From positions 1-36,688 of the forward strand of contig NZ_JACSQF010000024.1 of assembly GCF_014836755.1 (NCBI RefSeq): a stretch of DNA of 36,688 nucleotides. The letters are read 5' to 3'. The stretch is from Oerskovia merdavium (GTDB lineage: Bacteria; Actinomycetota; Actinomycetes; Actinomycetales; Cellulomonadaceae). The notes under the pieces were generated by a model. The model was not told the DNA's origin. It ran no database searches and was given only the letters and a program-made list of their open reading frames with translations. Every line of letters begins with the position of its first letter. The first letter of the stretch is position 1. This document shows positions 5,145-12,745 of the stretch, in pieces. Made by a program: the position numbers and the translations under genes.

Positions 5145-7826
5145 GTGACCACCACTTCGCGACCTCGCCTCCTGCTGATCGACGGACACTCGATGGCCTA
5201 CCGGGCCTATTTCGCCCTGCCGGTCGAGAAGTTCTCGACGACCACGGGGCAGTCGACGAACGCCGTCTACGGGTTCGTCTCGATGCTGACGAACCTGCTG
5301 CGCGACGAGAAGCCGACGCACGTCGCGGTCGCGTTCGACGCCGGGCGTGCGTCGTTCCGCACCGAGGTCCTGCCGACCTACAAGGGCACGCGCGACGCCA
5401 GCCCCGAGCCCTTCAAGGGTCAGGTCCCGCTCATCAAGGACATCCTCGCGACGCTCAACATCCCGGTCCTGCAGAAGGAGAACTTCGAGGCGGACGACAT
5501 CTTCGCGACCCTCGCGACCCAGGCGGCAGCCGCGGGCATGGAGGTCCTGGTCTGCTCGGGAGACCGCGACTCGTTCCAGCTCGTCGACGAGGACGTGACG
5601 GTGCTCTACCCCAAGGTCGGCGTCTCGACCCTGGCGCGCATGACCCCGGACGCGGTCCTCGAGAAGTACGGCGTCCCGCCCGAGCGCTACCCGGACCTCG
5701 CGGCCCTCGTCGGTGAGACGAGCGACAACCTCCCCGGCATCCCGGGCGTGGGCCCCAAGACGGCCGCCAAGTGGATCAACGCGTACGACGGCCTGGACGG
5801 CGTGCTCGCCTCGGCCGACAAGATCACGGGCAAGGCCGGGGAGAACCTGCGGGCCAACCTTGACCAGGTGCGCCTCAACCGCCAGCTCAACGCCCTGCTG
5901 ACGGACATGGAGCTCCCGCTCGGCCCGGACGACCTTCTGGTCCAGCCGTGGGATCGCGAGGCAATGCACCGCGTGTTCGACGCCCTGGAGTTCACGGCCC
6001 TGCGCGAGCGCCTGTTCGCGCTCGCCCCCGAGGGCGAGGAGGACGTCGAGGAGGGCTTCGACGTGTCGCTCGCCACGCTCGGGCAGGGGGAGCTCGGTGG
6101 CTGGCTCACGGCCCGCAAGGAGCGCCCGGTGGGCCTCGTGGTCGCGGGCAAGGCGGCCCCGGTAGGCGGGGACGCATGGTCGCTCGCTGTGGCGGACGAC
6201 GGCGCCGCAGCGGTCGCGGTGGACCTCGCCAGCGTCGCGGTCGTCGACGAGCAGGCGCTCTCGGCGTGGCTCGCGGACGCCGACGCGCCCAAGGTCGTGC
6301 ACGGGGCCAAGGCCACGTGGCACGAGCTCGCGGCACGCGGTTTCGACCTGCAGGGCGTCGTGTTCGACACCGAGCTTGCGGCCTACCTGTGCCACCCGGA
6401 CCAGCGCGGCTACGACCTGGGCGACCTCGCGATCCGGCACCTCAAGCGCGAGCTACGCGTCGAGGCCGTCGACGACGAGCCCCAGGGAGCACTTGATCTC
6501 TCGCTCGACGGCTCGGGCGAGGACAAGAGGGACGCCGTGCGCGCCGCCGGAGTCCTGGACCTCTCGGAGGTGCTGGTGGGTGAGCTGCGGGACCGCGGCG
6601 CGGACCACCTGCTCAAGGACCTCGAGCTGCCGCTCGTCGACGTGCTCGCCCGCATGGAGTCGCGCGGCATCGCCGCGGACGTCGAGTACCTCACCGAGCT
6701 CGAGAAGCACTTCAGCGAGCTCGTCGCGACGGCCGCGACCGAGGCGTACGACGTGATCGGGCGCGAGGTGAACCTGGGCTCGCCCAAGCAGCTCCAGGAG
6801 GTCCTGTTCGACCAGCTGGGCATGCCCAAGACCAAGAAGATCAAGACGGGGTACACGACGGACGCCGCGGCCCTCGCGGACCTGTTCGCCAAGACCGGCC
6901 ACCCGTTCCTCGAGCACCTGCTCGCCCACCGCGACGCCACGCGCCTGCGCCAGACGGTCGAGGGGCTACTCAAGTCGGTCGCTCCGGACGGGCGCATCCA
7001 CACGACGTTCCAGCAGACCATCGCGGCGACCGGGCGGCTCAGCTCGACCGACCCGAACCTGCAGAACATCCCCATCCGCACCGAGGCCGCGCGCCGGATC
7101 CGCCGCGCGTTCGTGGTGGGCGAGGGCTACGAGACCCTGCTGACCGCGGACTACAGCCAAATCGAGATGCGCATCATGGCGCACCTGTCGGGCGACGAGG
7201 GCCTCATCGAAGCGTTCCGGTCGGGCGAGGACCTGCACAGCTACGTGGGCTCGCGCGTGTTCGACGTCCCGACGGACCAGGTCACCCCGGCCATGCGCTC
7301 CAAGATCAAGGCGATGTCCTACGGCCTGGCATACGGCCTGTCCTCGTTCGGCCTCTCGCAGCAGCTCAACATCTCGGTCGGCGAGGCCGCAGGTCTCATG
7401 GAGGACTACTTCAAGCGCTTCGGCGGCGTGCGCGACTACCTCACGGGCGTCGTCGACGAAGCTCGGGTCACGGGCTACACCGCGACCATCCTGGGGCGTC
7501 GCCGCTACCTGCCGGACCTCACGAGCGACAACCGCCAGCGCCGCGACATGGCCGAGCGCATGGCGCTCAACGCCCCCATCCAGGGCAGCGCAGCCGACAT
7601 CATCAAGGTCGCGATGCTGGGCGTCCAGCGCGCGATCGACGAGCAGAACCTGCGCTCGCGCCTGCTGCTCCAGGTTCACGACGAGCTCGTGGTCGAGGTC
7701 GCAGCGGAGGAGCGGGACGTGGTCGAGGAGCTCCTGCGCCGCGAGATGGGGGCAGCCGCCGACCTCTCGGTCCCGCTCGACGTCTCGGTGGGAGCAGGCC
7801 GCACCTGGCACGACGCCGGCCACTGA
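5145..7826 (+). CDS. polA: DNA polymerase I
   Basis: This 893-residue enzyme fills gaps in excision repair and removes RNA primers. Domains in order: a 5'-nuclease domain (about 1-300, with LLLIDGHSMAYRAYFALP, CSGDRDSFQLVDEDV and the HhH-like LPGIPGVGPKTAAKW), a central 3'-5' exonuclease-like domain (about 310-500) lacking the first DxE metal motif and so probably inactive as in other actinobacteria, and a family A polymerase domain. Motif A is TADYSQIEMRIMAHLSGD, motif B is RSKIKAMSYGLAYG, and motif C is LLQVHDELVVE. The GTG at 5145 is chosen because a -10 TAGGTT lies 7 bp upstream and the conserved start TTSRPRLLLIDGHS follows at once. The promoter carries a PafBC-type box, suggesting damage induction with the uvr genes. 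Confidence 0.97.
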   Translation: MTTTSRPRLLLIDGHSMAYRAYFALPVEKFSTTTGQSTNAVYGFVSMLTNLLRDEKPTHVAVAFDAGRASFRTEVLPTYKGTRDASPEPFKGQVPLIKDILATLNIPVLQKENFEADDIFATLATQAAAAGMEVLVCSGDRDSFQLVDEDVTVLYPKVGVSTLARMTPDAVLEKYGVPPERYPDLAALVGETSDNLPGIPGVGPKTAAKWINAYDGLDGVLASADKITGKAGENLRANLDQVRLNRQLNALLTDMELPLGPDDLLVQPWDREAMHRVFDALEFTALRERLFALAPEGEEDVEEGFDVSLATLGQGELGGWLTARKERPVGLVVAGKAAPVGGDAWSLAVADDGAAAVAVDLASVAVVDEQALSAWLADADAPKVVHGAKATWHELAARGFDLQGVVFDTELAAYLCHPDQRGYDLGDLAIRHLKRELRVEAVDDEPQGALDLSLDGSGEDKRDAVRAAGVLDLSEVLVGELRDRGADHLLKDLELPLVDVLARMESRGIAADVEYLTELEKHFSELVATAATEAYDVIGREVNLGSPKQLQEVLFDQLGMPKTKKIKTGYTTDAAALADLFAKTGHPFLEHLLAHRDATRLRQTVEGLLKSVAPDGRIHTTFQQTIAATGRLSSTDPNLQNIPIRTEAARRIRRAFVVGEGYETLLTADYSQIEMRIMAHLSGDEGLIEAFRSGEDLHSYVGSRVFDVPTDQVTPAMRSKIKAMSYGLAYGLSSFGLSQQLNISVGEAAGLMEDYFKRFGGVRDYLTGVVDEARVTGYTATILGRRRYLPDLTSDNRQRRDMAERMALNAPIQGSAADIIKVAMLGVQRAIDEQNLRSRLLLQVHDELVVEVAAEERDVVEELLRREMGAAADLSVPLDVSVGAGRTWHDAGH

Positions 7827-7856
7827 CACCCCGTCCGCCCTCGGCAGGAGAGTGCA

Positions 7857-7883
7857 GGGCCGTCCGCCGTCAGCGGGCGGCCC
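7857..7883. terminator. Hairpin terminator between polA and HTH gene
   Basis: GGGCCGTCCGC (7857-7867) and GCGGGCGGCCC (7873-7883) form an 11-bp stem with one non-Watson-Crick position and a 5-nt loop. It lies between convergent genes and can serve both directions. Confidence 0.7.
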
Positions 7884-7898
7884 TCCGCCGTCCGAGGC

Positions 7899-8129
7899 TC
7901 AGGACCGCGTGAAGCGCGAGCCGCCGTACTTCTTGTGGACCGCCTGACGGCTGACCCCCAGGATCGTCGCGATCGCCGCCCAGGGAATCCCGCGGGACCT
8001 TGCGCGGCGGACGACGAGAGCCTCGCGCCGGTCGGCCTCGTCCCGGAGGTCGCGGAGCGCCGCGAGCGCGCGCAGCGGATCGTCGTCGTCGGCCGCGCGG
8101 ACGAGCATCGTCATGTCGGGCTCCTTCAT
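7899..8129 (-). CDS. Small helix-turn-helix DNA-binding protein
   Basis: This 76-residue protein is mostly helical. Residues about 20-50 (LAALRDLRDEADRREALVVRRAR) form a charged helix, followed by a helix-turn-helix, IPWAAIATILGVSRQAVHKKYG, of a kind widespread in actinobacteria. The ATG at 8129 is preferred because CGGAGGT lies 5 bases upstream; a longer frame to 8216 would start upstream of the predicted promoter. Two copies of the palindrome GTCAAC-N4-GTTGAC overlap its own -35 and -10, so autorepression by this protein is a reasonable inference. No effector domain is present. The methyltransferase gene lies upstream on the same strand. Confidence 0.75.
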   Translation of the reverse strand: MKEPDMTMLVRAADDDDPLRALAALRDLRDEADRREALVVRRARSRGIPWAAIATILGVSRQAVHKKYGGSRFTRS

Positions 8130-8183
8130 CGGTACCTCCGGTAGCGGGTCTCCCCGGTCCAGGTGGCGAGCAGTCGCCACGTT

Positions 8184-8227
8184 GTCAACATAGGTTGACG
8201 TCTCGTAGTGCGTCAACCCATGTTGAC
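8184..8227 (-). promoter_or_regulatory. Promoter with twin palindromic operators for the HTH gene
   Basis: GTCAACATAGGTTGAC (8184-8199) and GTCAACCCATGTTGAC (8212-8227) are two copies of GTCAAC-N4-GTTGAC, 28 bp apart. On the minus strand a promoter fits across them: -35 TTGACG (complement of 8211-8216) and -10 TATGTT (complement of 8187-8192) with an 18-bp spacer. One operator covers the -35 and the other the -10. Confidence 0.75.
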
Positions 8228-8252
8228 GCGCTAGGTGCGACGTGCCGGTGGA

Positions 8253-9062
8253 TCAGACCGCGCTGCGGGTCCGGAAGATCGCCGTGCCGGGGAGGTACGC
8301 GCCCCGCACCGGCCCCCAGCCGCCCCAGACCTCCTGGTTGTCAGCCGGCCACTCGGGCTCCACGACGTCCTCGACCAGGAGTCCGGCGGCGACGACCTCG
8401 CGGACGTGGTCCCCGAACGTGCGGTGGTACTCGGCATAGGCGACACGCCCGGCGGTGTCGGTCTCGACGTAGGGTCGACGGTCGAAGTACGAACGGTTCG
8501 CGGTCAGCCCGTGCGTGCTCGGGTCGTCGGGGAAGGCCCAGCGCAGCGGATGGGTCACCGAGAAGACCCACGACCCCCCGGGCCGCAGGACGCGAGCGAC
8601 CTCGCGATGGATCGCTCCGGCGTCGGGCACGAAGGGGATGGCGCCGAACGACGTGAAGGCGACGTCGAAGCTCGCGTCGGCGAACGGTAGTCGCCGGGCG
8701 TCCGCCTGGACCAGCGGGACCGGGACCCCGGTCGAAGCGTTGAGCGCGGCGCCCCTGCGCAGCATGCCGCCCGACACGTCGGTCGCGACGACCTCGACGC
8801 CGCGCGCGGCGAGCCAGCGCGAGCACTGCGCGGCGCCCGCGCCGACCTCGAGCACGCGCCGCCCGTCCAGGTCTCCCAGGAGGTGCGCGTCGGCCTCGCG
8901 GAGCCCCTCGGGGCACCAGCAGAAGTCGACCGCCCCCAGGAAGTCCCCGTGCTCGTCGAGGTACTCCTCGGCGTTGGCGTCCCACCAGGTGCGACCCGCG
9001 GCGCCGCCCTGCTCCGCCGGGACGTCCCGGTACCCGACCGATCCGATCGTCTCATCCGTCAT
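8253..9062 (-). CDS. Class I SAM-dependent methyltransferase
   Basis: The 269-residue protein has the Rossmann methyltransferase motifs: VLEVGAGAAQCSRWLAARG (SAM-binding motif I), VVATDVSGGML (motif post I, ending in the acidic ribose-binding residue), RLPFADASFDVAFTSFGA (motif II) and VLRPGGSWVFSVTHP (motif III). The N-terminal WWDANAEEYLDEHGDFLG and C-terminal AEYHRTFGDHVREVVAAGLLVEDVVEPEWP are typical of a common actinobacterial family of unknown substrate. The ATG at 9062 has GACGAT 6 bp upstream, a possible leaderless -10. It may be transcribed with the downstream HTH gene, although that gene has its own promoter. Substrate unknown. Confidence 0.8.
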   Translation of the reverse strand: MTDETIGSVGYRDVPAEQGGAAGRTWWDANAEEYLDEHGDFLGAVDFCWCPEGLREADAHLLGDLDGRRVLEVGAGAAQCSRWLAARGVEVVATDVSGGMLRRGAALNASTGVPVPLVQADARRLPFADASFDVAFTSFGAIPFVPDAGAIHREVARVLRPGGSWVFSVTHPLRWAFPDDPSTHGLTANRSYFDRRPYVETDTAGRVAYAEYHRTFGDHVREVVAAGLLVEDVVEPEWPADNQEVWGGWGPVRGAYLPGTAIFRTRSAV

Positions 9063-9116
9063 GCATCTATCGTCTCGCGACGAGGGGCGTGCGTCAGCAT
9101 CCGCCCAGGTGATCGA

Positions 9117-9122
9117 TAGGGT
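9117..9122 (+). promoter_or_regulatory. Possible -10 of pfkA
   Basis: TAGGGT fits TAnnnT and would give a leader of about 65 nt before the TTG at 9194. No clear -35 is visible. An ATG at 9143 lies between and is not preferred. Confidence 0.35.
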
Positions 9123-9193
9123 AGGGGCTGGTCGGTCGAGCGATGGCGCTGGTCCGCCTTCCGACGATCACTCATCACGAGACGAGGTTCGAG

Positions 9194-10219
9194 TTGCGCA
9201 TCGGTCTGCTCACAGGTGGCGGGGACTGCCCCGGTTTGAACGCGGCCATCAGGGCCGTCGTCAAGCAGGGGATGGGCGAGTACGGACACACGATCATCGG
9301 GTTCCGGAACGGGTGGAAGGGCGTCGTCGACGGCGACATCATCCCGCTCGGGCGCCAGGACATCCGCAACGTGCTCCCGGTCGGGGGGACCCTTCTGGGG
9401 ACGGCGCGTTTTCACCCGCACGCCTCCGACGGTGGGATCGACGCGGTCCTGGCCACGGTCGAGGCCGAGCGCCTCGACGCCATGATCTGCATCGGCGGCG
9501 ACGGCACGCTGCACGCGGCGAGCAAGGTCGCGGACGCCGGTGTGAACATCGTCGCGATCCCCAAGACGATCGACAACGACGTGGAGGGCACCGACCTGTC
9601 GATCGGGTTCCACACGGCCGTCAACATCGCGACCGAGGCGATCGACCGTGTGCACACGACCGCCGAGAGCCACAACCGTGTCATGGTCGTCGAGGTCATG
9701 GGCCGCCACGCGGGCTGGATCGCGGTGAACGCGGGCATCGCCGGTGGCGCCGAGGTCGTGCTCGCCCCCGAGGACCCGTTCGACATGGACGCCATCGAGA
9801 AGTTCCTGCGTCACCGCCACCGTGCGCACGCCAACTTCTCGATCGTGGTCGTCGCCGAGGGGGCCGTGCCGCGCGAGGGCAGCAGCATGAACTTCACGCA
9901 GGAGCTCGGCAAGTACGGCGAGATCATCGCAGGGTCGATCGGCGAGCGTGTCTCGGCGGAGATCGCCAAGCGCACGGGGTTCGACACGCGCCTGACCGTC
10001 CTCGGGCACGTCCAGCGCGGCGGGGAGCCCACGCCGACGGACCGCATCCTCGGCAGCCGCTTCGGCGTGGCCGCGGTCGACGCCATCTCGCGCGGCGAGT
10101 CGAAGGTCATGACCGCGTTGCGCGGGGAGAGCGTCGTCCTGGTGCCGCTCGACGAGATCGCCGGCAAGGTCAAGCACGTCCCGGCGGAGCTGCTGCGCGT
10201 CGCGCACGCGCTGTCCTGA
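9194..10219 (+). CDS. pfkA: 6-phosphofructokinase
   Basis: It phosphorylates fructose 6-phosphate to the 1,6-bisphosphate, the committed step of glycolysis. The 341-residue protein starts at TTG 9194, with GAGG about 6 bases upstream and the conserved RIGLLTGGGDCPGLNAAIRA directly after. Key motifs are GGDGTLHAA (101-109), PKTIDND (123-129) and MGRHAGW. Gly104 (E. coli numbering coincides here) indicates ATP as phosphoryl donor, since pyrophosphate enzymes have Asp. Lys124 instead of Gly is the residue seen in pyrophosphate enzymes and in some ATP-dependent actinobacterial relatives, so donor choice is likely but not certain. A 19-bp hairpin terminator follows. Confidence 0.93.
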   Translation: MRIGLLTGGGDCPGLNAAIRAVVKQGMGEYGHTIIGFRNGWKGVVDGDIIPLGRQDIRNVLPVGGTLLGTARFHPHASDGGIDAVLATVEAERLDAMICIGGDGTLHAASKVADAGVNIVAIPKTIDNDVEGTDLSIGFHTAVNIATEAIDRVHTTAESHNRVMVVEVMGRHAGWIAVNAGIAGGAEVVLAPEDPFDMDAIEKFLRHRHRAHANFSIVVVAEGAVPREGSSMNFTQELGKYGEIIAGSIGERVSAEIAKRTGFDTRLTVLGHVQRGGEPTPTDRILGSRFGVAAVDAISRGESKVMTALRGESVVLVPLDEIAGKVKHVPAELLRVAHALS

Positions 10220-10235
10220 CCGGCGCACACGTACT

Positions 10236-10275
10236 GCGCGACGGCCGTCCGTGGGACCACGGGCGGCCGTCGCGC
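10236..10275 (+). terminator. Strong hairpin terminator after pfkA
   Basis: GCGCGACGGCCGTCCGTGG (10236-10254) pairs with 10257-10275 at all positions save one G-U wobble. The rest of the 10220-10528 gap holds the rpsA promoter and its leader of about 165 nt. Confidence 0.8.
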
Positions 10276-10327
10276 GTCGTCGGGCGGGTGCGTTCCCACG
10301 CTCGGGGGAGACTGCCAGAATCTCCCT

Positions 10328-10357
10328 TTGACCCCTGCGCCTTTCCGCCGATAAGAT
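10328..10357 (+). promoter_or_regulatory. rpsA promoter
   Basis: TTGACC (10328-10333) and TAAGAT (10352-10357) with an 18-bp spacer make one of the closest housekeeping promoters in the window, fitting a highly expressed ribosomal gene. Transcription should start near 10364. Confidence 0.75.
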
Positions 10358-10528
10358 GTCTGACGGTGCAGTGCGCCTACCGCCCTACCTTCTGCCTGAG
10401 ACGTGATGCCGATCCGTGTCCGTCGTGGCGGGACCGTTCCGTGCTCGGAGCGGAGGTCACCGGTGGTGACCACCACAGCAGCATCCCTATCCGAACTACT
10501 TCCTGTCCGCATCGGAGCATCGAACTCA

Positions 10529-11998
10529 ATGACCATCTCCACCCCCGCGAAGTCCGCACCTCAGGTTGCCATCAACGACATCGGCACCGAAGAGGACTTC
10601 CTTGCCGCCATCGACGCCACCATCAAGTACTTCAATGACGGTGACATTGTCGAAGGCACGATCGTCAAGGTCGACCGCGACGAGGTTCTCCTCGACATCG
10701 GCTACAAGACCGAGGGCGTCATCCCCTCCCGCGAGCTGTCCATCAAGCACGACGTGGACCCCGGGGACGTCGTCAAGGTCGGTGACGCAGTCGAGGCCCT
10801 CGTCCTCCAGAAGGAGGACAAGGAAGGTCGCCTGATCCTCTCCAAGAAGCGCGCTCAGTACGAGCGTGCCTGGGGCACGATCGAGAAGATCAAGGAAGAG
10901 GACGGCGTCGTCACCGGCACCGTCATCGAGGTCGTCAAGGGCGGCCTCATCCTCGACATCGGCCTGCGCGGCTTCCTGCCCGCGTCGCTGGTGGAGATGC
11001 GTCGCGTCCGCGACCTCCAGCCGTACGTCGGCAAGGAGATCGAGGCGAAGATCATCGAGCTCGACAAGAACCGCAACAACGTCGTCCTGTCGCGTCGTGC
11101 GTGGCTCGAGCAGACGCAGTCCGAGGTTCGCTCGACCTTCCTGCAGACGCTGCAGAAGGGCCAGGTGCGCCCCGGTGTCGTCTCCTCGATCGTCAACTTC
11201 GGTGCGTTCGTGGACCTCGGCGGCGTCGACGGTCTGGTGCACGTCTCCGAGCTGTCCTGGAAGCACATCGACCACCCCTCCGAGGTCGTCGAGGTGGGCC
11301 AGGAGGTCACGGTCGAGGTCCTGGACGTCGACTTCGACCGCGAGCGCGTCTCCCTGTCGCTGAAGGCGACGCAGGAGGACCCGTGGCAGACCTTCGCTCG
11401 CACGCACGCCATCGGTCAGGTCGTGCCGGGCAAGGTCACGAAGCTCGTTCCGTTCGGTGCGTTCGTCCGCGTCGAGGACGGCATCGAGGGCCTCGTGCAC
11501 ATCTCCGAGCTGGCTGTCCGCCACGTCGAGCTGCCCGAGCAGGTCGTCAACGTCGGTGACGAGGTCTTCGTCAAGGTCATCGACATCGACCTCGAGCGTC
11601 GCCGCATCTCGCTGTCGCTCAAGCAGGCTAACGAGGGCGTGGACCCGGAGTCGGACGACTTCGACCCCGCGCTGTACGGCATGGCTGCCGAGTACGACGA
11701 GCAGGGGAACTACAAGTACCCCGAGGGCTTCGACCCCGAGACCAACGAGTGGCTCGAGGGCTTCGAGGCTCAGCGCGAGACGTGGGAGTCGCAGTACGCG
11801 AAGGCTCACGAGCGCTGGGAGGCTCACCGCAAGCAGGTCGCCGAGGCTCTCAAGGCCGACGACGAGGCCGTCACGTCGGGCGAGTCCACCAGCTCGGCAG
11901 CGACCTACTCCTCGACCCCGGTCCAGGACGAGGCTGCCGGCACGCTGGCCTCGGACGAGGCGCTCGCCGCTCTGCGCGAGAAGCTCACGGGTAACTGA
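10529..11998 (+). CDS. rpsA: 30S ribosomal protein S1
   Basis: S1 binds mRNA at the 30S subunit. The 489-residue protein starts at ATG 10529 (MTISTPAKSA), with a weak GGAG 11 bases upstream after a leader of about 165 nt. Four S1 RNA-binding repeats are visible at about residues 36-105 (GDIVEGTIVKVDRDEVLLDIGYKT), 123-188, 209-277 (GVVSSIVNFGAFVDLGGVDG) and 294-363 (GKVTKLVPFGAFVRVEDGIEG). Four repeats is the usual actinobacterial form; E. coli has six. A C-terminal extension of about 125 residues is acidic and then serine/threonine-rich. The weak ribosome site and long leader are compatible with S1 autoregulation, which is inference. Codon choice (AAG, CGT, GTC) fits high expression. Confidence 0.97.
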   Translation: MTISTPAKSAPQVAINDIGTEEDFLAAIDATIKYFNDGDIVEGTIVKVDRDEVLLDIGYKTEGVIPSRELSIKHDVDPGDVVKVGDAVEALVLQKEDKEGRLILSKKRAQYERAWGTIEKIKEEDGVVTGTVIEVVKGGLILDIGLRGFLPASLVEMRRVRDLQPYVGKEIEAKIIELDKNRNNVVLSRRAWLEQTQSEVRSTFLQTLQKGQVRPGVVSSIVNFGAFVDLGGVDGLVHVSELSWKHIDHPSEVVEVGQEVTVEVLDVDFDRERVSLSLKATQEDPWQTFARTHAIGQVVPGKVTKLVPFGAFVRVEDGIEGLVHISELAVRHVELPEQVVNVGDEVFVKVIDIDLERRRISLSLKQANEGVDPESDDFDPALYGMAAEYDEQGNYKYPEGFDPETNEWLEGFEAQRETWESQYAKAHERWEAHRKQVAEALKADDEAVTSGESTSSAATYSSTPVQDEAAGTLASDEALAALREKLTGN

Positions 11999-12032
11999 TC
12001 TCCTCCTGGCTTCGCGGCCAGGGTGATCTTCT

Positions 12033-12068
12033 GACAGGACCCGCCACCTTCGGGTGGCGGGTCCTGTC
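12033..12068 (+). terminator. rpsA terminator
   Basis: GACAGGACCCGCCACC (12033-12048) and its exact complement (12053-12068) form a 16-bp stem closed by a TTCG tetraloop. A smaller CCTGGC/GCCAGG hairpin sits just upstream at about 12004-12022. Confidence 0.9.
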
Positions 12069-12105
12069 GTGTCTGGGGTCGGCGAGCGCGGCACGCCGGG
12101 TCGCC

Positions 12106-12117
12106 TAGGGTGTGACG
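12106..12117 (+). promoter_or_regulatory. Leaderless promoter of the Nudix gene
   Basis: TAGGGT (12106-12111) is followed after 6 bp by the ATG at 12118. The in-frame GTG at 12112 directly abuts the hexamer, so ATG is the better start. No PafBC-type box precedes it. Confidence 0.5.
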
Positions 12118-12717
12118 ATGCCGTGGACCACCCAGAGCACCAGGACCGTGTACGAGAACCCGTGGATCAGGGTCCGGGAGGACCAGGTCGTCCGGCCGGA
12201 CGGGGCGCCCGGGATCTACGGCGTGGTCGAGATGCGGTGGCCGTCGGTCTTCGTCGTGGCCCTCACCGACGCCGACGAGGTCGTGCTCGTGACCCAGCAC
12301 CGGTACGCGACCGGGTCCGTCTCGATCGAGGTTCCGGCAGGAGCGACCGACGGCGAGGACCCCTTGGTCGCGGCCCGGCGCGAGCTCCTCGAGGAGACCG
12401 GGCTTCGCGCCCGGGAGTGGGTGCACGTCGGAGGAATGGACGCCCTCAACGGGGTGGCGAACGCCCCCGAGCACGTCTTCGTGGCTCGAGGGCTGACGGG
12501 CTTCCCGCCCGTCGCGGACGCCCGAGGCGCCGACGCAGGAGCCGGCGACCGGGACGGACGTGCCCCCTCGGCCGCACAGGCCGAGGAGGGGATCTCCCGC
12601 GTCGAGGTCCTGCCCTTCGGGCAGGTCCTGGGGATGGTCGCCGACGGGAGGATCCGCGACGGCGAGAGCATCGCGGCGCTCGCACTGGCAGGACTGTGGC
12701 TCGGCCGGTTCGTGTGA
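12118..12717 (+). CDS. Nudix hydrolase (ADP-ribose pyrophosphatase-like)
   Basis: Nudix enzymes cleave nucleoside diphosphates linked to another moiety. The 199-residue protein has a Nudix box ending RRELLEETGL (87-96), preceded by VPAGATDGEDP, with the catalytic glutamates in REL-LEE. The spacing between the first box glycine (Gly75) and the first box glutamate (Glu80) is four residues, not five, so the box is slightly irregular. N-terminal strands (VYENPWIRVREDQVVRP) resemble ADP-ribose pyrophosphatases. An alanine/aspartate-rich insertion (about 135-162, ARGADAGAGDRDGRAPSAAQ) interrupts the late part of the domain. The start ATG 12118 has a -10 at leaderless spacing. It lies between the rpsA terminator and a convergent ABC transporter gene. 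Confidence 0.85.
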   Translation: MPWTTQSTRTVYENPWIRVREDQVVRPDGAPGIYGVVEMRWPSVFVVALTDADEVVLVTQHRYATGSVSIEVPAGATDGEDPLVAARRELLEETGLRAREWVHVGGMDALNGVANAPEHVFVARGLTGFPPVADARGADAGAGDRDGRAPSAAQAEEGISRVEVLPFGQVLGMVADGRIRDGESIAALALAGLWLGRFV

Positions 12718-12745
12718 GCACCCGGGCGTTGCGCCCGACCGCACG

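Noticed and set aside
8130-8216. Longer N-terminus for the small HTH protein (start at 8216)
   Set aside because: It would place the start codon upstream of the predicted -10 and inside the operators, and the ATG at 8129 has a strong ribosome site.
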